NCBI GenBank assembly: GCA_028583605.1
Contig: CM053329.1
Location: 5,642,001 to 5,706,000, forward strand
Source of the DNA: Dastarcus helophoroides
Lineage: Eukaryota > Arthropoda > Insecta > Coleoptera > Bothrideridae
DNA: 64,000 nucleotides
Direction of reading: 5' to 3'
In this document: in pieces, positions 33,712 to 44,673 of the stretch
Position numbering within the stretch: the stretch's first letter is position 1
How the letters are laid out: the number at the start of each line of letters is the position of its first letter
Translations under genes and position numbers: made by a program
Notes under the pieces: model-generated
What the model was told of the DNA's origin: nothing
Seen by the model: the letters and a program-made list of their open reading frames with translations, nothing else
The model's database searches: none

Positions 33712-34066
33712 CTACATTTTGTCCTATTTACGAGACGAGACCGAATATAATCACAAGATCAAACAAACTTACCTGTGAAGTTCGATCTTGATTATATGAT
33801 AATCTAACCTAACCTAACCTAACCAAACCCGTATTTAGTTGCAAAAAATATATAATCTCTGAAAGAACACTGAGTTATATAAGGAGCCGAGGTGCATGCG
33901 CCGTCGGGACTGTGAGAACATAACGAGATTTATGATTTGTTTATTTCTTTAAAATATGTGATCGTATCGCCTAGAATGAAGGTACTATATTTTGTCCTAT
34001 TTACTTCGACGAGACCTCATACAATCAAAATCGAACTTGACAGGTAGGATCGTTTAATCTTGTGAT
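33712..34066 (-). repeat. Inverted partial copies of the ~450-bp repeat with complementary blocks (candidate DIRS right terminus)
   Basis: TTTTGTCCTATTTACGAGAC at 33,717 is the reverse complement of the start of the left repeats. A longer inverted stretch follows from AAGGAGCCGAGGTGCATGCG (33,880) to TTTTGTCCTATTTACTTCGA (near 34,010). Two further blocks, TCACAAGATCAAAC...CTTACCTGTGAAGTTCGATC (33,751-33,790) and GATTGTA-side AAAATCGAACTTGACAGGTAGG...TTAATCTTGTGA (34,027-34,066), are complementary to each other. Adjacent pieces complementary to both ends are what a DIRS internal complementary region looks like. That reading is inference. Confidence 0.6.
33804..33824. repeat. Short (CTAAC)4 insect-telomere-type repeat
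   Basis: Four perfect CTAAC units in a row, equal to TTAGG on the other strand, the ancestral arthropod telomere repeat. The tract is far too short and too internal to be a telomere. It sits within the candidate right terminus of the DIRS-like element. Confidence 0.8.
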
Positions 34067-34760
34067 TTTATTTTATTTCTCAAATGTTTCTGAAAATGTT
34101 GGCTAAGAGTAGACATAGATTTTCCAAGGTTGTACCATTTATTTGCTTGTAAAAATTACTGAATTCAAATAACTTCGCTTAATGCCATATATGCACTGCG
34201 TGCTGATAGTGAAGTTTGTCTCCAAGTAACGTGCGAAAGAGTGATATCCTTATCTCAGGCGAGTGAAATTATCTTCCTTAGTAATAGTATCATGGCGTAG
34301 ACTGCAACCTCCTGTATACTCGCGTATAGTCGTGCAGTAGCAGATGGTAGGTAACTGAACTACCAACAGTCGGTTTACAGACGCTTAAAAGCACGATCAC
34401 TCTGAATATTTACTAATTCGGCAGCGAATTAGAGATGAAGAAAAACTGTACAGGTTCCAATTTTTTAGTGCTTTAAGTGCTTGATGCGTAAAAACTGCAA
34501 AAATAATTCAACCAGATGAGAAATTTTTCTACAGCCAATACATTGACATTTGAATAAAAAATGATAACAAAAATAATCTTTATTTACAACCATAGACGTA
34601 ATGTTGACATTTCCATGTTAAATAAAGTAACGTATTTCATACTGCTAGGTGGAAAATCACATTTACCCTTGTGGAAGTGAGTACTTTCCACCCAAGAAAT
34701 GTCACTATTCATTAAATAACCAAAATATTTGTTTGAAAATTTTTTTTTATTGTTACTTAC
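34067..34760. other. AT-rich spacer, nothing recognised
   Basis: No coding or repeat features recognised between the DIRS-like terminus and the candidate exon. Confidence 0.4.
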
Positions 34761-34763
34761 ACG

Positions 34764-34853
34764 ACTCTTCATAGGTAATAAATCATTTTCCAATCTTTCA
34801 GTTTCTTCTCTTAGTTGCGGATGAGTACAAATAATTTTTCTAGAATCGCTCAT
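34764..34853 (-). CDS. Candidate first coding exon of an unknown gene (weak)
   Basis: The minus strand has an ATG at 34,853 in a favourable ACCAATGAG context. It opens a hydrophilic, charged frame beginning MSDSRKIICTHPQLREETE and continuing to PMKSR, where the sequence reads CGT|GTAAGT, a full consensus splice donor (+ strand ACTTAC, at about 34,758-34,763). Beyond the donor the frame decays into Lys/Asn-rich sequence, as an intron would. No domain is recognised and I cannot find the next exon. A chance match is quite possible. Confidence 0.2.
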
Positions 34854-34859
34854 TGGTAT

Positions 34860-36030
34860 AACTTTAATTTAAATTTGTTTGTTTCAACCTTTTTAGTGCC
34901 ACAGTAACCATTGTTAAAAGTTAACCTGACGTTTTCTTTATATTGTGTCGGGATCCTACTTTAATAATTTTTCACGTAATTATATTTGTTACAAAAACCG
35001 TCACTCCCATTTAAAAGGTATGTTGTAAATAAAATAGTATACAAACTTCGGTGAAAGGTTTCATTTTTGTTTCGAGAAGAATGAAACACTTTTCACCTCG
35101 GTATGTAGGATACTACTACTTTCGATTGTCTACATTAAGCAATTTTTCCTTTTAAATGTATTTTAAGAGGAATATAAATTGACGGAATGTAGTAATTTTC
35201 AAGTCACTTTATTTCTTCAATGCATTTATGTAAATAGCGTTACAAGAGAGTGTGCGGTTAAATTGGTAATTCGAAATCCGAAACATCCTACTCGGGTTCA
35301 TGCCACTCTTGCTCCTTACTTATCAACCCTCCACTATTTGACAGTGATATAGTAATATAACACACTTTATGAAATGTACATCATGGCATAATCTATAGCA
35401 CTACTGGGTTTCATACATTCAACCCGATAGGATTTACCAGATTACATCTCTTTACAAAGATAACTGACTGTGTAATAAATTTCAACAGTAAAGAAGGCAT
35501 TGGTTGCATTGTCGGCAATTTGTCACTCTAATATCAAGTTTGCAGGTAATATCAGTCAGTTGATTTCAAGGAATGTAAACAACAGACCAATTTGCATATT
35601 CTTTATTTGAGGGGGCAAATTTTAACCCTTAAAATAAAAATTATATTAAGGAGAGCAAAGCTATTTGATATTTTTTATAACTCAGTGTGCATAAAAGTCC
35701 ATTTGTAATACATATAAGCTTTTATGTTGCTCACGAAGTAAATTTTATTAATCTGTTCGATATTCGATTTGAAGTTCGGTATTTGAGAATGTGGATAATG
35801 TATTCAAATAAGCGAAAGGCGCTCGTGCAATTCAAGAGCGTTGGGGCTGGAAAGCCAAAACGAACATACGTGACACTGTTTTTTCGATGCATGGCTTCCA
35901 ATTTATTATATTTTGTGAATTCTGTTGTTGTTTTAATTTTATAGTCTGTCGCTTACTTAAAATAGAATAAAATTAATATGAATTACAAATGTATTGTATC
36001 ATTAACAGGATTTAAAACAAGCACTACACG
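34860..36030. other. AT-rich spacer, nothing firm
   Basis: A plus-strand block at about 35,790-35,870 reads KRKALVQFKSVGAGKPKRT in one frame and GARAIQERWGWKAKT in another. The second vaguely recalls the N-terminal domain of DUF4817 transposases, too weakly to call. Otherwise nothing recognised. Confidence 0.3.
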
Positions 36031-36035
36031 ATATA

Positions 36036-36245
36036 CTTCTTCCGGGATTGGACCGTGTCAAAGAACTACTAAAAGTGTTCGACGTTTCGCCCACCATCGT
36101 AGGGGCCTTCTTCAGGTACAAAGAAAATAAACAATAAAAGAAAAGAGAAATGTGAGGTAATATGCAAAAATGAAAGAATGAGAAGGCCAATTTCAAAACA
36201 TCAGAGCACGGTAACTCAGTATGTCCACCATACCAGAGGCGAAAC
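36036..36245 (-). repeat. Dispersed repeat family B, copy 2, with intact hammerhead-like core
   Basis: It matches 4,495-4,725 over its full length. On the minus strand CTGAAGA (36,115 to 36,109) is followed by a GCCC...GGGC hairpin and then GAAA (36,088 to 36,085) and CGTC. TGTAC before the core can pair with GAACA after CGTC in four of five positions. This reproduces stem I, the CUGANGA box, stem II and GAAA of a type I hammerhead ribozyme, with stem III reduced to AC/GU without a loop, so a single copy would probably be inactive. The rest of the repeat is non-coding. Confidence 0.65.
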
Positions 36246-36249
36246 TGGT

Positions 36250-38140
36250 TGCCGTTTAAAATTATTTAGTAGAGATGGATGAGGTAAAGAATAAGTTAGG
36301 AAGTGTTATACATGATTTGGATCAGCTCTTTATATTACAAAAACGGATATAGCCATTGACCTAACTGTTGCATGAATTTAAGTGAAAACGATCTATCTGC
36401 TAACGAAACACACACAAAAATAAGTAAATCTTCTTATTTGAACAAGGCAATTGGTCCTTGTGACATTCAGAATTGCACAATTTGCCATAACTTTTACCGA
36501 AACATTTTTTGTGGCATTTAGAAATAAACAATTTTTAATAAGGGCGTAAGCCATTTTTTGCAGGGTATTTGTTTAGTGTCCAATTTTTCGCCATACTATT
36601 TATGTAATCTAGTGGTCTGATATCAATAAGTACTTCTATTACGACCCGTCATTTAAGTAAAATACCAAGTTATCTCAGTCATATAGAAAAATAACATCTG
36701 TTTTGCTTATTCGCCTGATGCATAGTGTGTCTGATTTAAGCCAGTCAAATAACAAAACATCTTATTATTTTGCTATTCGCGGGCTTTTTCCCAATTTCCT
36801 AGACTTTTAGCTAAAAACGGCGTTATTCTAAATGCCTGCAACATATACACTTCAATACTCTTTTTCGATATACTTATTGACATGCACCAACATCTAAATA
36901 GCAATAACAAGGGGAAGACGGACAAAACCCCCTGTCATTTCTTTTCTCAAGATTCAAAAGCACAGATTACCCTTCAACGGCTATCAACGTCTCAGATTAA
37001 TTCATAAATGTAAAAAGACTAAAATAACTAATAACTTTGAAAAGGAGATGATGCTTCTTTGGGAAATGGAGCCTTTACAAGCTAAAGAGACTATTGAAAG
37101 TTTTTTGTCTCTTGTCGTAGAAGGACATCTTCGGAAACAAATTAAATCAAATTTAAGATAAAAGAGCAAAACAATTCAGTTTGTCAATCATACCAGAAGT
37201 AAAAGTAGCACAGTGTGCCAACCCTACTTGTCAGAGGGAACAGGGCAATTTAATGTCAACTTCTCAACCATACCAGAGGAACAAATCTTCTAACCGAAAG
37301 AGTTTAGCTTCATTTTGCTTCAACTTCACGGCCTTTTGTGACTTTTGCCTCTGGCATCTTTGCTATATTTGGTTGACATAATGGGAAAGTTGCGCGAGTA
37401 TGACGCAGGACACCATAAACAAGGGGATAGCATAATATGCCCAAAAAGAGAAGCTCTTTTTTCAGCAATTCACGCTTAATCACGCCTCTAATCTCGAATT
37501 ATTCACTTTTAAACTCACAACTCGAAAAATTTATACCGAAGTGAGTAAGTGAATGCTCCAGGATTTAAAATTTAAAATATTGAAAAATCTTTTTTAATAA
37601 ATTGCCTTGTTGCTCCAAATTGAAACTGTTTTTCCTATATTTCGACTTTAAAATAACAATTTTGATTTAAGTCCTAGCTTAGGTTTCTTGTAAAAATCTG
37701 AATTTGTTTTCGATATTTCATTTTATTCCCAAGATTTTCCTCAGTAACTTTTACGTGTTCGCTCTATTTATGACTTAAAAGCCACCAAAAAATACTTTCA
37801 AAGCCTAATAACAAACATATTAAAAAACAATAAATTTTTAACGTTAAGTTCTACAATATTTCTAGATGTTGAGTAGAGTATCAAATCACATATAGCGACT
37901 AACACACTGAGATTTTGATGTGTTTTTGCGTTTTTCCGAAAAATATCTATCTTGAAAGGTATTTAGGGTGGATAGTTTTCATTGAAACAAATGCACTGTA
38001 TATTTCGAAAAAGAAGCACAGGAAAACTAATTAAATATTTTTAGATTTGAGTTTCTCCATTTGACAACTCATACGATAGTAGAAGAGAAAAAATAACGCT
38101 TCTTTTACCTTTCAAACACTAAACATCAAAGCCATAGTTT
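36250..38140. other. AT-rich spacer, nothing firm
   Basis: A block CAACCATACCAGAGGAACAA at about 37,265 resembles the end of repeat family B (ACCATACCAGAGGC), so a degenerate third copy may be here. The 37,960-38,012 block shares a transposon-like terminus with 19,238-19,285. No genes recognised. Confidence 0.35.
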
Positions 38141-38300
38141 AATACCAGGTGTACAAGTGGGAAATGCGGATTTCAGGCATCAGATGATGCACCAATGAAG
38201 TCTGACTCTGCACCATATTGTCGTCTCATCAACAAGTGACAGACGCACACGAGCGATAAACTGGAAAAGTGACTATTAGTGTTGTGTTGTTGTGTTCAAA

Positions 38301-38842
38301 ATGTCGAAATTTATACCGAACAAATAGTACTCGCGGGCAGCATTAATTTTTTGTTTTCTTTTGAAGAAAACTGCTGCTCAATCAGACCGATTACTTCGAG
38401 AAGTTTATGGTGCACATGTTTCATCGCAAGATATGTGTGAACGATGGTTACGTCGTTTCAAAAGTGGTACCTTCGATGTTGTAGATAAGGAACGTAGAAA
38501 CCCCCCCAAAAATTGGATATATGTGGAATTGCAAGCATTGTTGGAAGAAGATGGTTCACAAACACAAAAACAACTCGCCGAGCAATTGGGCGTCGACAAG
38601 CTGTTTCTAATCGGCTGTAAAAGACAGTAGAGATTTATAAGATTGGTAGTTGGGTACCACTACTGACATTTTTGCATCGTATAGTTACAGGGGATAAAAG
38701 GAGATTTATTTTGAGAATCCCAAACGAAAAATATCGTGGGTAGACCCAGCCGCAGCATCCACATCCACCGCAAGACCTCATTGCTTTGGCAGAAATGCGA
38801 TGCTCTGTGTTTGATCGAACCAGAGGGGAGTGGTATATTATA
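38301..38842 (+). pseudogene. mariner transposase, N-terminal half
   Basis: The start ATG at 38,301 gives MSKFIPNK, then a UAG and continues in frame. KKTAAQSDRLLREVYGAH, CERWLRRFKSGTFDVVDKER and QTQKQLAEQLGVDK form the two DNA-binding helix-turn-helix units, very close to mauritiana-type mariners. After frame changes, WVPLLTFLHRIVTGDK holds the first catalytic Asp, and a TARPH-like block then GEWYI mark the approach to 'GVVYYELLKP'. The frame is cut there, at the TATTATA where the inserted element begins. The second HTH to catalytic linker seems shortened. Confidence 0.85.
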
Positions 38843-40844
38843 AGTAGAGCCCGGATTTTAGGCAAAATCAAATGCGTTAAGAAGATAAAATGCATTAAAA
38901 AGACAAAATACTCTAAAAAAGGCACTAAAGAGTGAAAACCACAATTACCACGAAAAACCAAGGACGTAATCAGGAACCTTACAAAAGAAATTTAAAATGT
39001 ATAACAAAAACTAATTGAAAACAAAAATATTGAAAGTGCAGACTTTGAGTGGTGAGAAAAACGTCGAAAGTTTATAAAAAATTTTGAAAGGTCGAAGTCA
39101 CAAAAATACATATATAAGTTGCACCAAAAAAAGAATGTTTGGGTTTTTGAGCGAACAACTAGGAAAAAAAGTGAAAATTAAAATACAATTTTTTGAAAAA
39201 AAATTCGATGGTTTATATTAAAATAAAAATTGTCCTTAAGTTTTGAGTTTAAAATCAAAATTTGTTACAAAAGTGAAAATAAAAATTATGAAAAAAAGTC
39301 ATTATTGAAAAAAAAATCGACAAATTTTTAACTCTGTAAATTAAAAAGTCAAAATTTCGGAATTACAATCGAATTTTATAAATAAAATTAAAATCCTTGA
39401 GTCAAAATTAAGGGCTTAAAGTAATAATTTTAGGAAAAAAGTTAAGTATTGAATTTGGCATTTTAAGAAAAAGAAAATTCGGCAAAAAATAATAATAAAA
39501 ACTGTCTTGAAATATGGATAAAAAAAGACGATCTTTCGGATTGAAATTTGAAAACAAATGAACATGTCTAGAATAAACCTAAAATTTAAAGTTTCAAGTT
39601 GAATTTTTAACAAACTAGCTAAAGGTAGAAATCCAAAAGCAAAAGATGTTTCAAAAATTCTACAATTTCAAAATTATCTTTATTATTATAATAAAAAAAC
39701 ATCTGTTTTCGATTATAGAATCAATATCTTTTTAATCCACTCGCAAAGGACAATCTCATTATGCCTTCAGTACGCCGCGAGAAGGATGCGAAAACAAAGA
39801 TATATGGCGATGAACCACCTTTTTAAACAAAGTTAGGTTGTAATTTTTGGGAAAATTTTATTCGGTAACGAATTCCATAGCTTGGAAGTACTATAGAAAC
39901 AAGAGTTTCCATAGATAGAAGTCCTCACTGTGTCAAGTTGGGCCCCACGGGAAATTTGCTGCTTTCCGACTGTCTTATATGCCTTAAAGACCTACCCTTG
40001 AAGGAATCAATCATATTAGTTCCTGCGAGCATCCCCCATGAAAGTACTTATAGAAAAGAGATAAGTCAGGCAACCATCTAATGTTCTAATGTTTCGAGGG
40101 AATATGTTAAATTTTGATAGTTTGCAATTGATTCAATTTTTTGACATTTGAACTTTTTTTTTTAAATTCTTAATTTAAACTTGCCGTGCAGTTTTTAGAG
40201 TTTATCATTTTCTTTGTTTAAAAGATTTAACTTCAAACCTTTCTTTCTTCATAAATTATGGCTTCTTTTTTTCTCGAGATTTAGACAGTAATTAGAGGTC
40301 AATTTATTTCCAGAATTTAGAGTTTGAAAAAACTGAAAATTTCTCCAGTTGACTCCAAGCTTGTGTTTAATTAGAGAACTTTGTTTATCTGAAGGCATTT
40401 TTCACACGCAAGTACACTTTACAGGAGATAATGCAAGGATAATTTTTTAATTGGTAGGAAGGTAATTTTACTTGCACATCAGTTTTTACTCAAAAATTAG
40501 GGTAAATAGGTAACGCAGTTCAATTGTTTGCGTCTCAATAGCAAACATTTATAGGGGACTGAGTGAGTCATAAGAGTAATTGTTATTAAATTACATTTTC
40601 TAGAAAGTTATGCTTAAAATTTCTTGCTGTTATTAGGATAAATTAAATTTCTATTTCATTGCTTTATTTATTAGGTGTATTTCTGCTTAAATTCTTTAAA
40701 AAAGTAAATGTACTCAGGAGAATCCGCAGAAAAGGATAAATAGGTACCAAACTTTTTGAAAATAGGTTTAAATCATATATAAAAAGGCAAAAAACAAACG
40801 TACGAAAAACGCCAATGTGGATTATATCTAAGATGCGGCATCTA
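38843..40844. mobile_element. Unknown ~2-kb element inserted in the mariner transposase
   Basis: The mariner frame stops in TATTATA (to 38,842) and resumes in ATTATGAGCTATT (from 40,845), so a TTAT(A) appears on both sides. The insert begins AGTAGAGCCCGGATTTTAGGC. Its last ~110 bp (AAAAGGATAAATAGGTACC ... CGAAAAACGCC) are found again, inverted, at 41,650-41,780. The middle holds an AAATTTT-type degenerate array (39,000-39,660) and no recognised protein. The superfamily is unknown. Confidence 0.6.
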
Positions 40845-40845
40845 A

Positions 40846-41240
40846 TTATGAGCTATTAAAACCTAGGAAAATGGTTAATACTAACTGTTACCAACAACAA
40901 TTGACGCATTTAAACCGTGCGTTGCTTGAAAAAAATCAGAATACCGAAATAGGCAATCTAAGTCATTTTTCTTCATGACAATGCTCTATCGCATACGGCA
41001 AAACCGGTCGTGCGTTGGAAGCACTCGACTGGGAAGTTCTACCCCATGCTCTTATTGCCACTTGTTTGCATCAATGGGTCACGCGCTTGGCTAAGCAGCA
41101 CTTTGGTTTGTTTGAAGATGTGAAAAAATGGCTCTATGAATGATTCGTAGTAAAATTGGAATATTTTTACCGGCGTGGTATTTACAAATTGCCCGAAAGA
41201 TGGAAAAAATGTATAAAAAGCGAAAAACCGTACTTTTAAT
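40846..41240 (+). pseudogene. mariner transposase, C-terminal half
   Basis: The frame resumes with YELLKPRKMVNTNCYQQQL, then LNRALLEKN. FLHDNALSHTAKPV holds the second catalytic Asp in one frame; after a shift come LEALDWEVLPHA and, next, KQHFGLFEDVKKWLYE and YRRGIYKLPERWKKCI near the end. The stretch expected to be 'YSPDLAPSDYHLF', with the third catalytic Asp, is partly deleted. The remaining block order is exactly that of the mariner family and fits the N-terminal half at 38,301. Confidence 0.85.
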
Positions 41241-41599
41241 AAAGCTCTTTTTATCATTCTTCTGAATTTAACATGTCCTTTTTAGAAAAAAAATCCGCAT
41301 TTCATACGTGTCCACCTGGTATTTGATATTTGAGGTTAGTATCAGTATCGCACACCACAAGCGTTATATTGGTCGAATTTGCTCTATATTACCGGGAAAT
41401 GCCAAAAATCACTACTTCTTCATCGCTCAAGAATATTAATCACTGCTGATATTTAATGTGAGAATGCTAAAAACTAGCTAGAAACCAGGCATCCATGAAT
41501 ATAAGATATCAAAATTAAATTAGTTGTAGCATAATTGGCTGCACAAATTACTTACTGACTTTTGGCTGACAATTCTATCTCTAAATCTTTACATTACAT

Positions 41600-41790
41600 T
41601 TACTAAATAAGATGTTTATTACTAGAGACCGGGTAAAATCCTATTATACTACCTTTTCACCTTTTTTGGCGTTTTTCGTGCGTTTTTGCCTAAATTTCAA
41701 TGTTGCTTGTTTTTTTGCCTTCTTATGGATTATTTGGACCTATTTTCAAAAAAGTTCGTACCTATTTATCCTTTTCCATGGGTTTTTACT
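41600..41790 (-). repeat. Fragment related to the element nested in the mariner
   Basis: The reverse complement contains AAAAGGATAAATAGGTACGA, GAAAATAGGT and CGCACGAAAAACGCC, matching the last ~110 bp of the 38,843-40,844 insertion. On the plus strand it starts TAGAGACCGGGTAAAATCC, similar to the insertion's first bases (TAGAGCCCGGATTTT). It is a separate, shorter member of the same family, just outside the mariner. Confidence 0.6.
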
Positions 41791-41799
41791 AGTACATTT

Positions 41800-44665
41800 A
41801 TACACTTCTGAAGAATTTAAACAGAAATATGTACTGTGGTTGAGTTGAGTTCTACTGAACTGTTCTATTTCCTCGTTTGTTTTATTTAATTGAATTTTAT
41901 TCAATTTTTCTTGGAAATATTAAATCTCCAAATACTGTATTACAAAGATTCTTTATAACAGCGTTTTGCGTGAGAAACAGATTTCTTAGCGTTCACAAAT
42001 TATATAAGGGTTATTTGTTAGGCCTGGTTTGTTTCAAGCACAGATAGCTAAACTGAGTAAAATAACATGTTAGTTTTGAAGGACCGCTGAAAAGTAAAGT
42101 AATAAATAAGGGTAACATGTCAATAACGGAGACCGTAGCAAATCTCTCGGCAAGAACATGTGGTGGTATACTGGAGGAATTTGACGTTCAAAAAACGCCC
42201 TTATAAACACGTACAATTGTAAGTTATTTAAATTTCAGTTATCGAAGTAAAAGTTGCAAGATAAAAGGGACGACATTATTCAAAAGGGGTTTGCAATTTG
42301 ATATGCACTTTAAGAATCCTTTTCAAAATTTATTTAAGGGTTAATTTGGATTAGAAATATTTAAATTAGTAGAAATTCTGCATCCTCATGCCCTCTAGCG
42401 AGATGCAGAGGATATCTTTCGGTTTCCAGCAGTTAAGGGTAGGGGAATAAAAAGATAAAACACCGTAAAGAAATTTACGGGGTAGTCAAATACTGAACTT
42501 CGATGAAATTAGTTTAGAAATTATGTTCAACTTCCGGAATTATAAAAACAAGTACAAAATACGGGAGTTTAAAAAAAAAACTGCTTCTGTTTGTGCTAAT
42601 TAACGAGAATGAACACAAAAAAAACAACAATTTCTGTTCAACGTGAAGTTCTAGTGCCATTTATGTGATGTTTGCTACGGGATAAATAGGCAAGTAAATT
42701 TTAAATTGTCCGATGATTTTGTTTGATGGTTTTTCGCTCTTATATGATTTAATTACCTTTTCTAAAATTTGAGAAAATACTTGTTCCTAATTTTGATTAA
42801 TATGGGGTTGGGGGGCGTACACAAAAAAAAAGAGAAAGGAATTTAAAATTCCGCAACAAACGCGAATTAATGAGAAAGTCGTTGTTAGAAAATTATTATA
42901 TGACCAAGAACCCTGCCGCTGACTGATGCAACTACCAGTCTTAGTTTCAAAAAAAAAAAGAAAAAAAAACAAACACAAAGAGAATAGAAAGAAAAAAGAC
43001 GAAAACAAATAAAGCAAATTTGCTTCGAAAACCTTCTATTTTCTTAAGGTTGTTCTTCGATGTTCTGCTGTTGGAAGCTGAGTTTCCAGGGGTTCAAAAA
43101 ATCGATAACACCCATCACCGCAGGCTCGGTAACTGACAGCAGACATATATATTAGGATTTGCTGATGATGTACTGTACGTTCTCGAAACGGAAAAAAAAG
43201 GAAAACCTGAACCGGTGTTGTAAGAAGGTTGTCTGAAGAACTTTCCAGACACATTCAAAACCCCAAACGCAGGTGAGCTCCTGGCTGCGTCCCCTCGGGA
43301 TCATACGCCTGAACACACTGGGGGCATAAGTTACCTCTCCTGGCCTCTCTTTTGGCGTATTTGCCCGGCCTGCCTTATCCGTAGATCCCCTCATCGGTTA
43401 CACAGTCCAAAAAAAAGGACTCTTCTATATAGACTACGGAGAATTACAACACCGCGCGTCGCGATCGGGAATCTTTTGCAAGATTACTAATCTATAGTCG
43501 CATGCCTACATTTACTGTCAACATAAATTTACTAACGTAGGCGGACGAGCAGTATCAGCATCAGCTCTCATTAGGGAGATGTTTTGACGAAAGAAATGAG
43601 AACTTCTTGCCAGTTTCTAACTTTAATTTCAATGTTTTGTGCTAAGTCAAGCTTAGCCACTTTCTAAGCCAGAAAGATGCCCTTTTATTAGATTAGTACC
43701 CGTAGAAGTAGATGTAGTGTTGGAAGGGAAAATTCTGCCCAGAAAGTTTTTGCGAAATCTGAACAATATTTCTAGTCTATTTTATGACACTGGTTTAAGT
43801 TCGAGTGATTGAGTTTGGTATGAGAAAAACAAACAAAGGAACAAGTTAACAAAGGAAAGAAAGAAAGAGGGAGAGAACGAGATCTGTAAGATTAAATCAA
43901 CATTTATAAATTTGATTTATTACGATAAATCATAACTTCATTTGCAGGCTTGAGCTCCATTTTCTCGTAGCATTATCCTTTGGATATTGTTAGCTCAAGG
44001 CTGTAATAGAAAACTGTATGCTATGTGACGAATGCTTAAATATAGAAGAGACAAAAAACAGGAATTGGGGAATAAAAAACAGACACCTGAAAATAGTTTG
44101 AGAACCTCTGTGTACAAACTAACCAGCGAATACCCACCGATAATCAGGTACAAAGTTAGCTGCATTTGGTTTGAAAACCTTTGAGTACAAACTAAATGGC
44201 TCAGCTGGGGAAAACATTGCGATTATTAGGGTTAAGATCAACTTTGGGAAATTAATAACCGACGCACCATATACGAGCGAAAGAGTCAAACAAAGAATGT
44301 TAGATTACTTGTGCCTAATGAATTCTCTTAATTTTCTAAAGAAATATTTCTCTCAGCTCTGTGTCCAGCAAATTTAAACAAGTTGAAACAAACAGGTTCA
44401 CTTTATTTTGTTGTATTATGTTTAAGAACACTTGAAAATCACAAACTTGAAATTTTGTTGATTTATTTGTTGACCTATTGTAATAAAACGTTGAGGTCAA
44501 TTGTTGTTTGAATTTGATAACACTTCCCTGTCGACTCTACGAACTGGGGTTACAACTTATTGGAATAAAATAATTTTAAACACAACGTAGACAAATTGGG
44601 TCCGAAAATCGAAAGTAAATTATTCTTCGAAAATTTTTAAAGATGAGCAAAATTCGACAATTTTG
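41800..44665. other. Mostly AT-rich spacer with a GC-richer block at 43,030-43,430
   Basis: Poly-A rich DNA at 42,810-43,010 precedes a GC-richer stretch (for example CCCCTCGGGATCATACGCCT). In its plus frame, YILGFADDVLYVLE (about 43,145-43,190) looks like the catalytic block of a LINE RT, but nothing on either side supports this. Microsatellite-like AAAGAAAGAAAG lies near 43,853. No other features recognised. Confidence 0.35.
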
Positions 44666-44673
44666 AAAAAATA

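Larger units (their letters stand above)
38145..41319 (+). mobile_element. mariner element with matching ~29-bp inverted ends, split by a ~2-kb insertion
   Basis: The left end CCAGGTGTACAAGTGGGAAA (38,145) and the right end, reading CCAGGTGGACACGTATGAAA from 41,319 on the minus strand, both continue into TGCGGATTT. They are flanked by TA on both sides, the mariner target duplication. Together the two coding halves and ends would make about 1.2 kb, the normal mariner size; the extra ~2 kb is a nested insertion at 38,843-40,844. The transposase has stops, frameshifts and a deletion, so the copy is dead. Confidence 0.9.

Noticed and set aside
33804..33824. Chromosome end
   Set aside because: Only four telomere-type units, with transposon sequence on both sides.
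35780..35870. DUF4817 N-terminal domain
   Set aside because: Only a few residues (ARAIQERWG) match and no downstream transposase is present.
43152..43394. 80-aa minus-strand frame in GC-richer DNA as a host gene
   Set aside because: No domain, no splice support, and low-complexity Phe/Arg sequence at its end.
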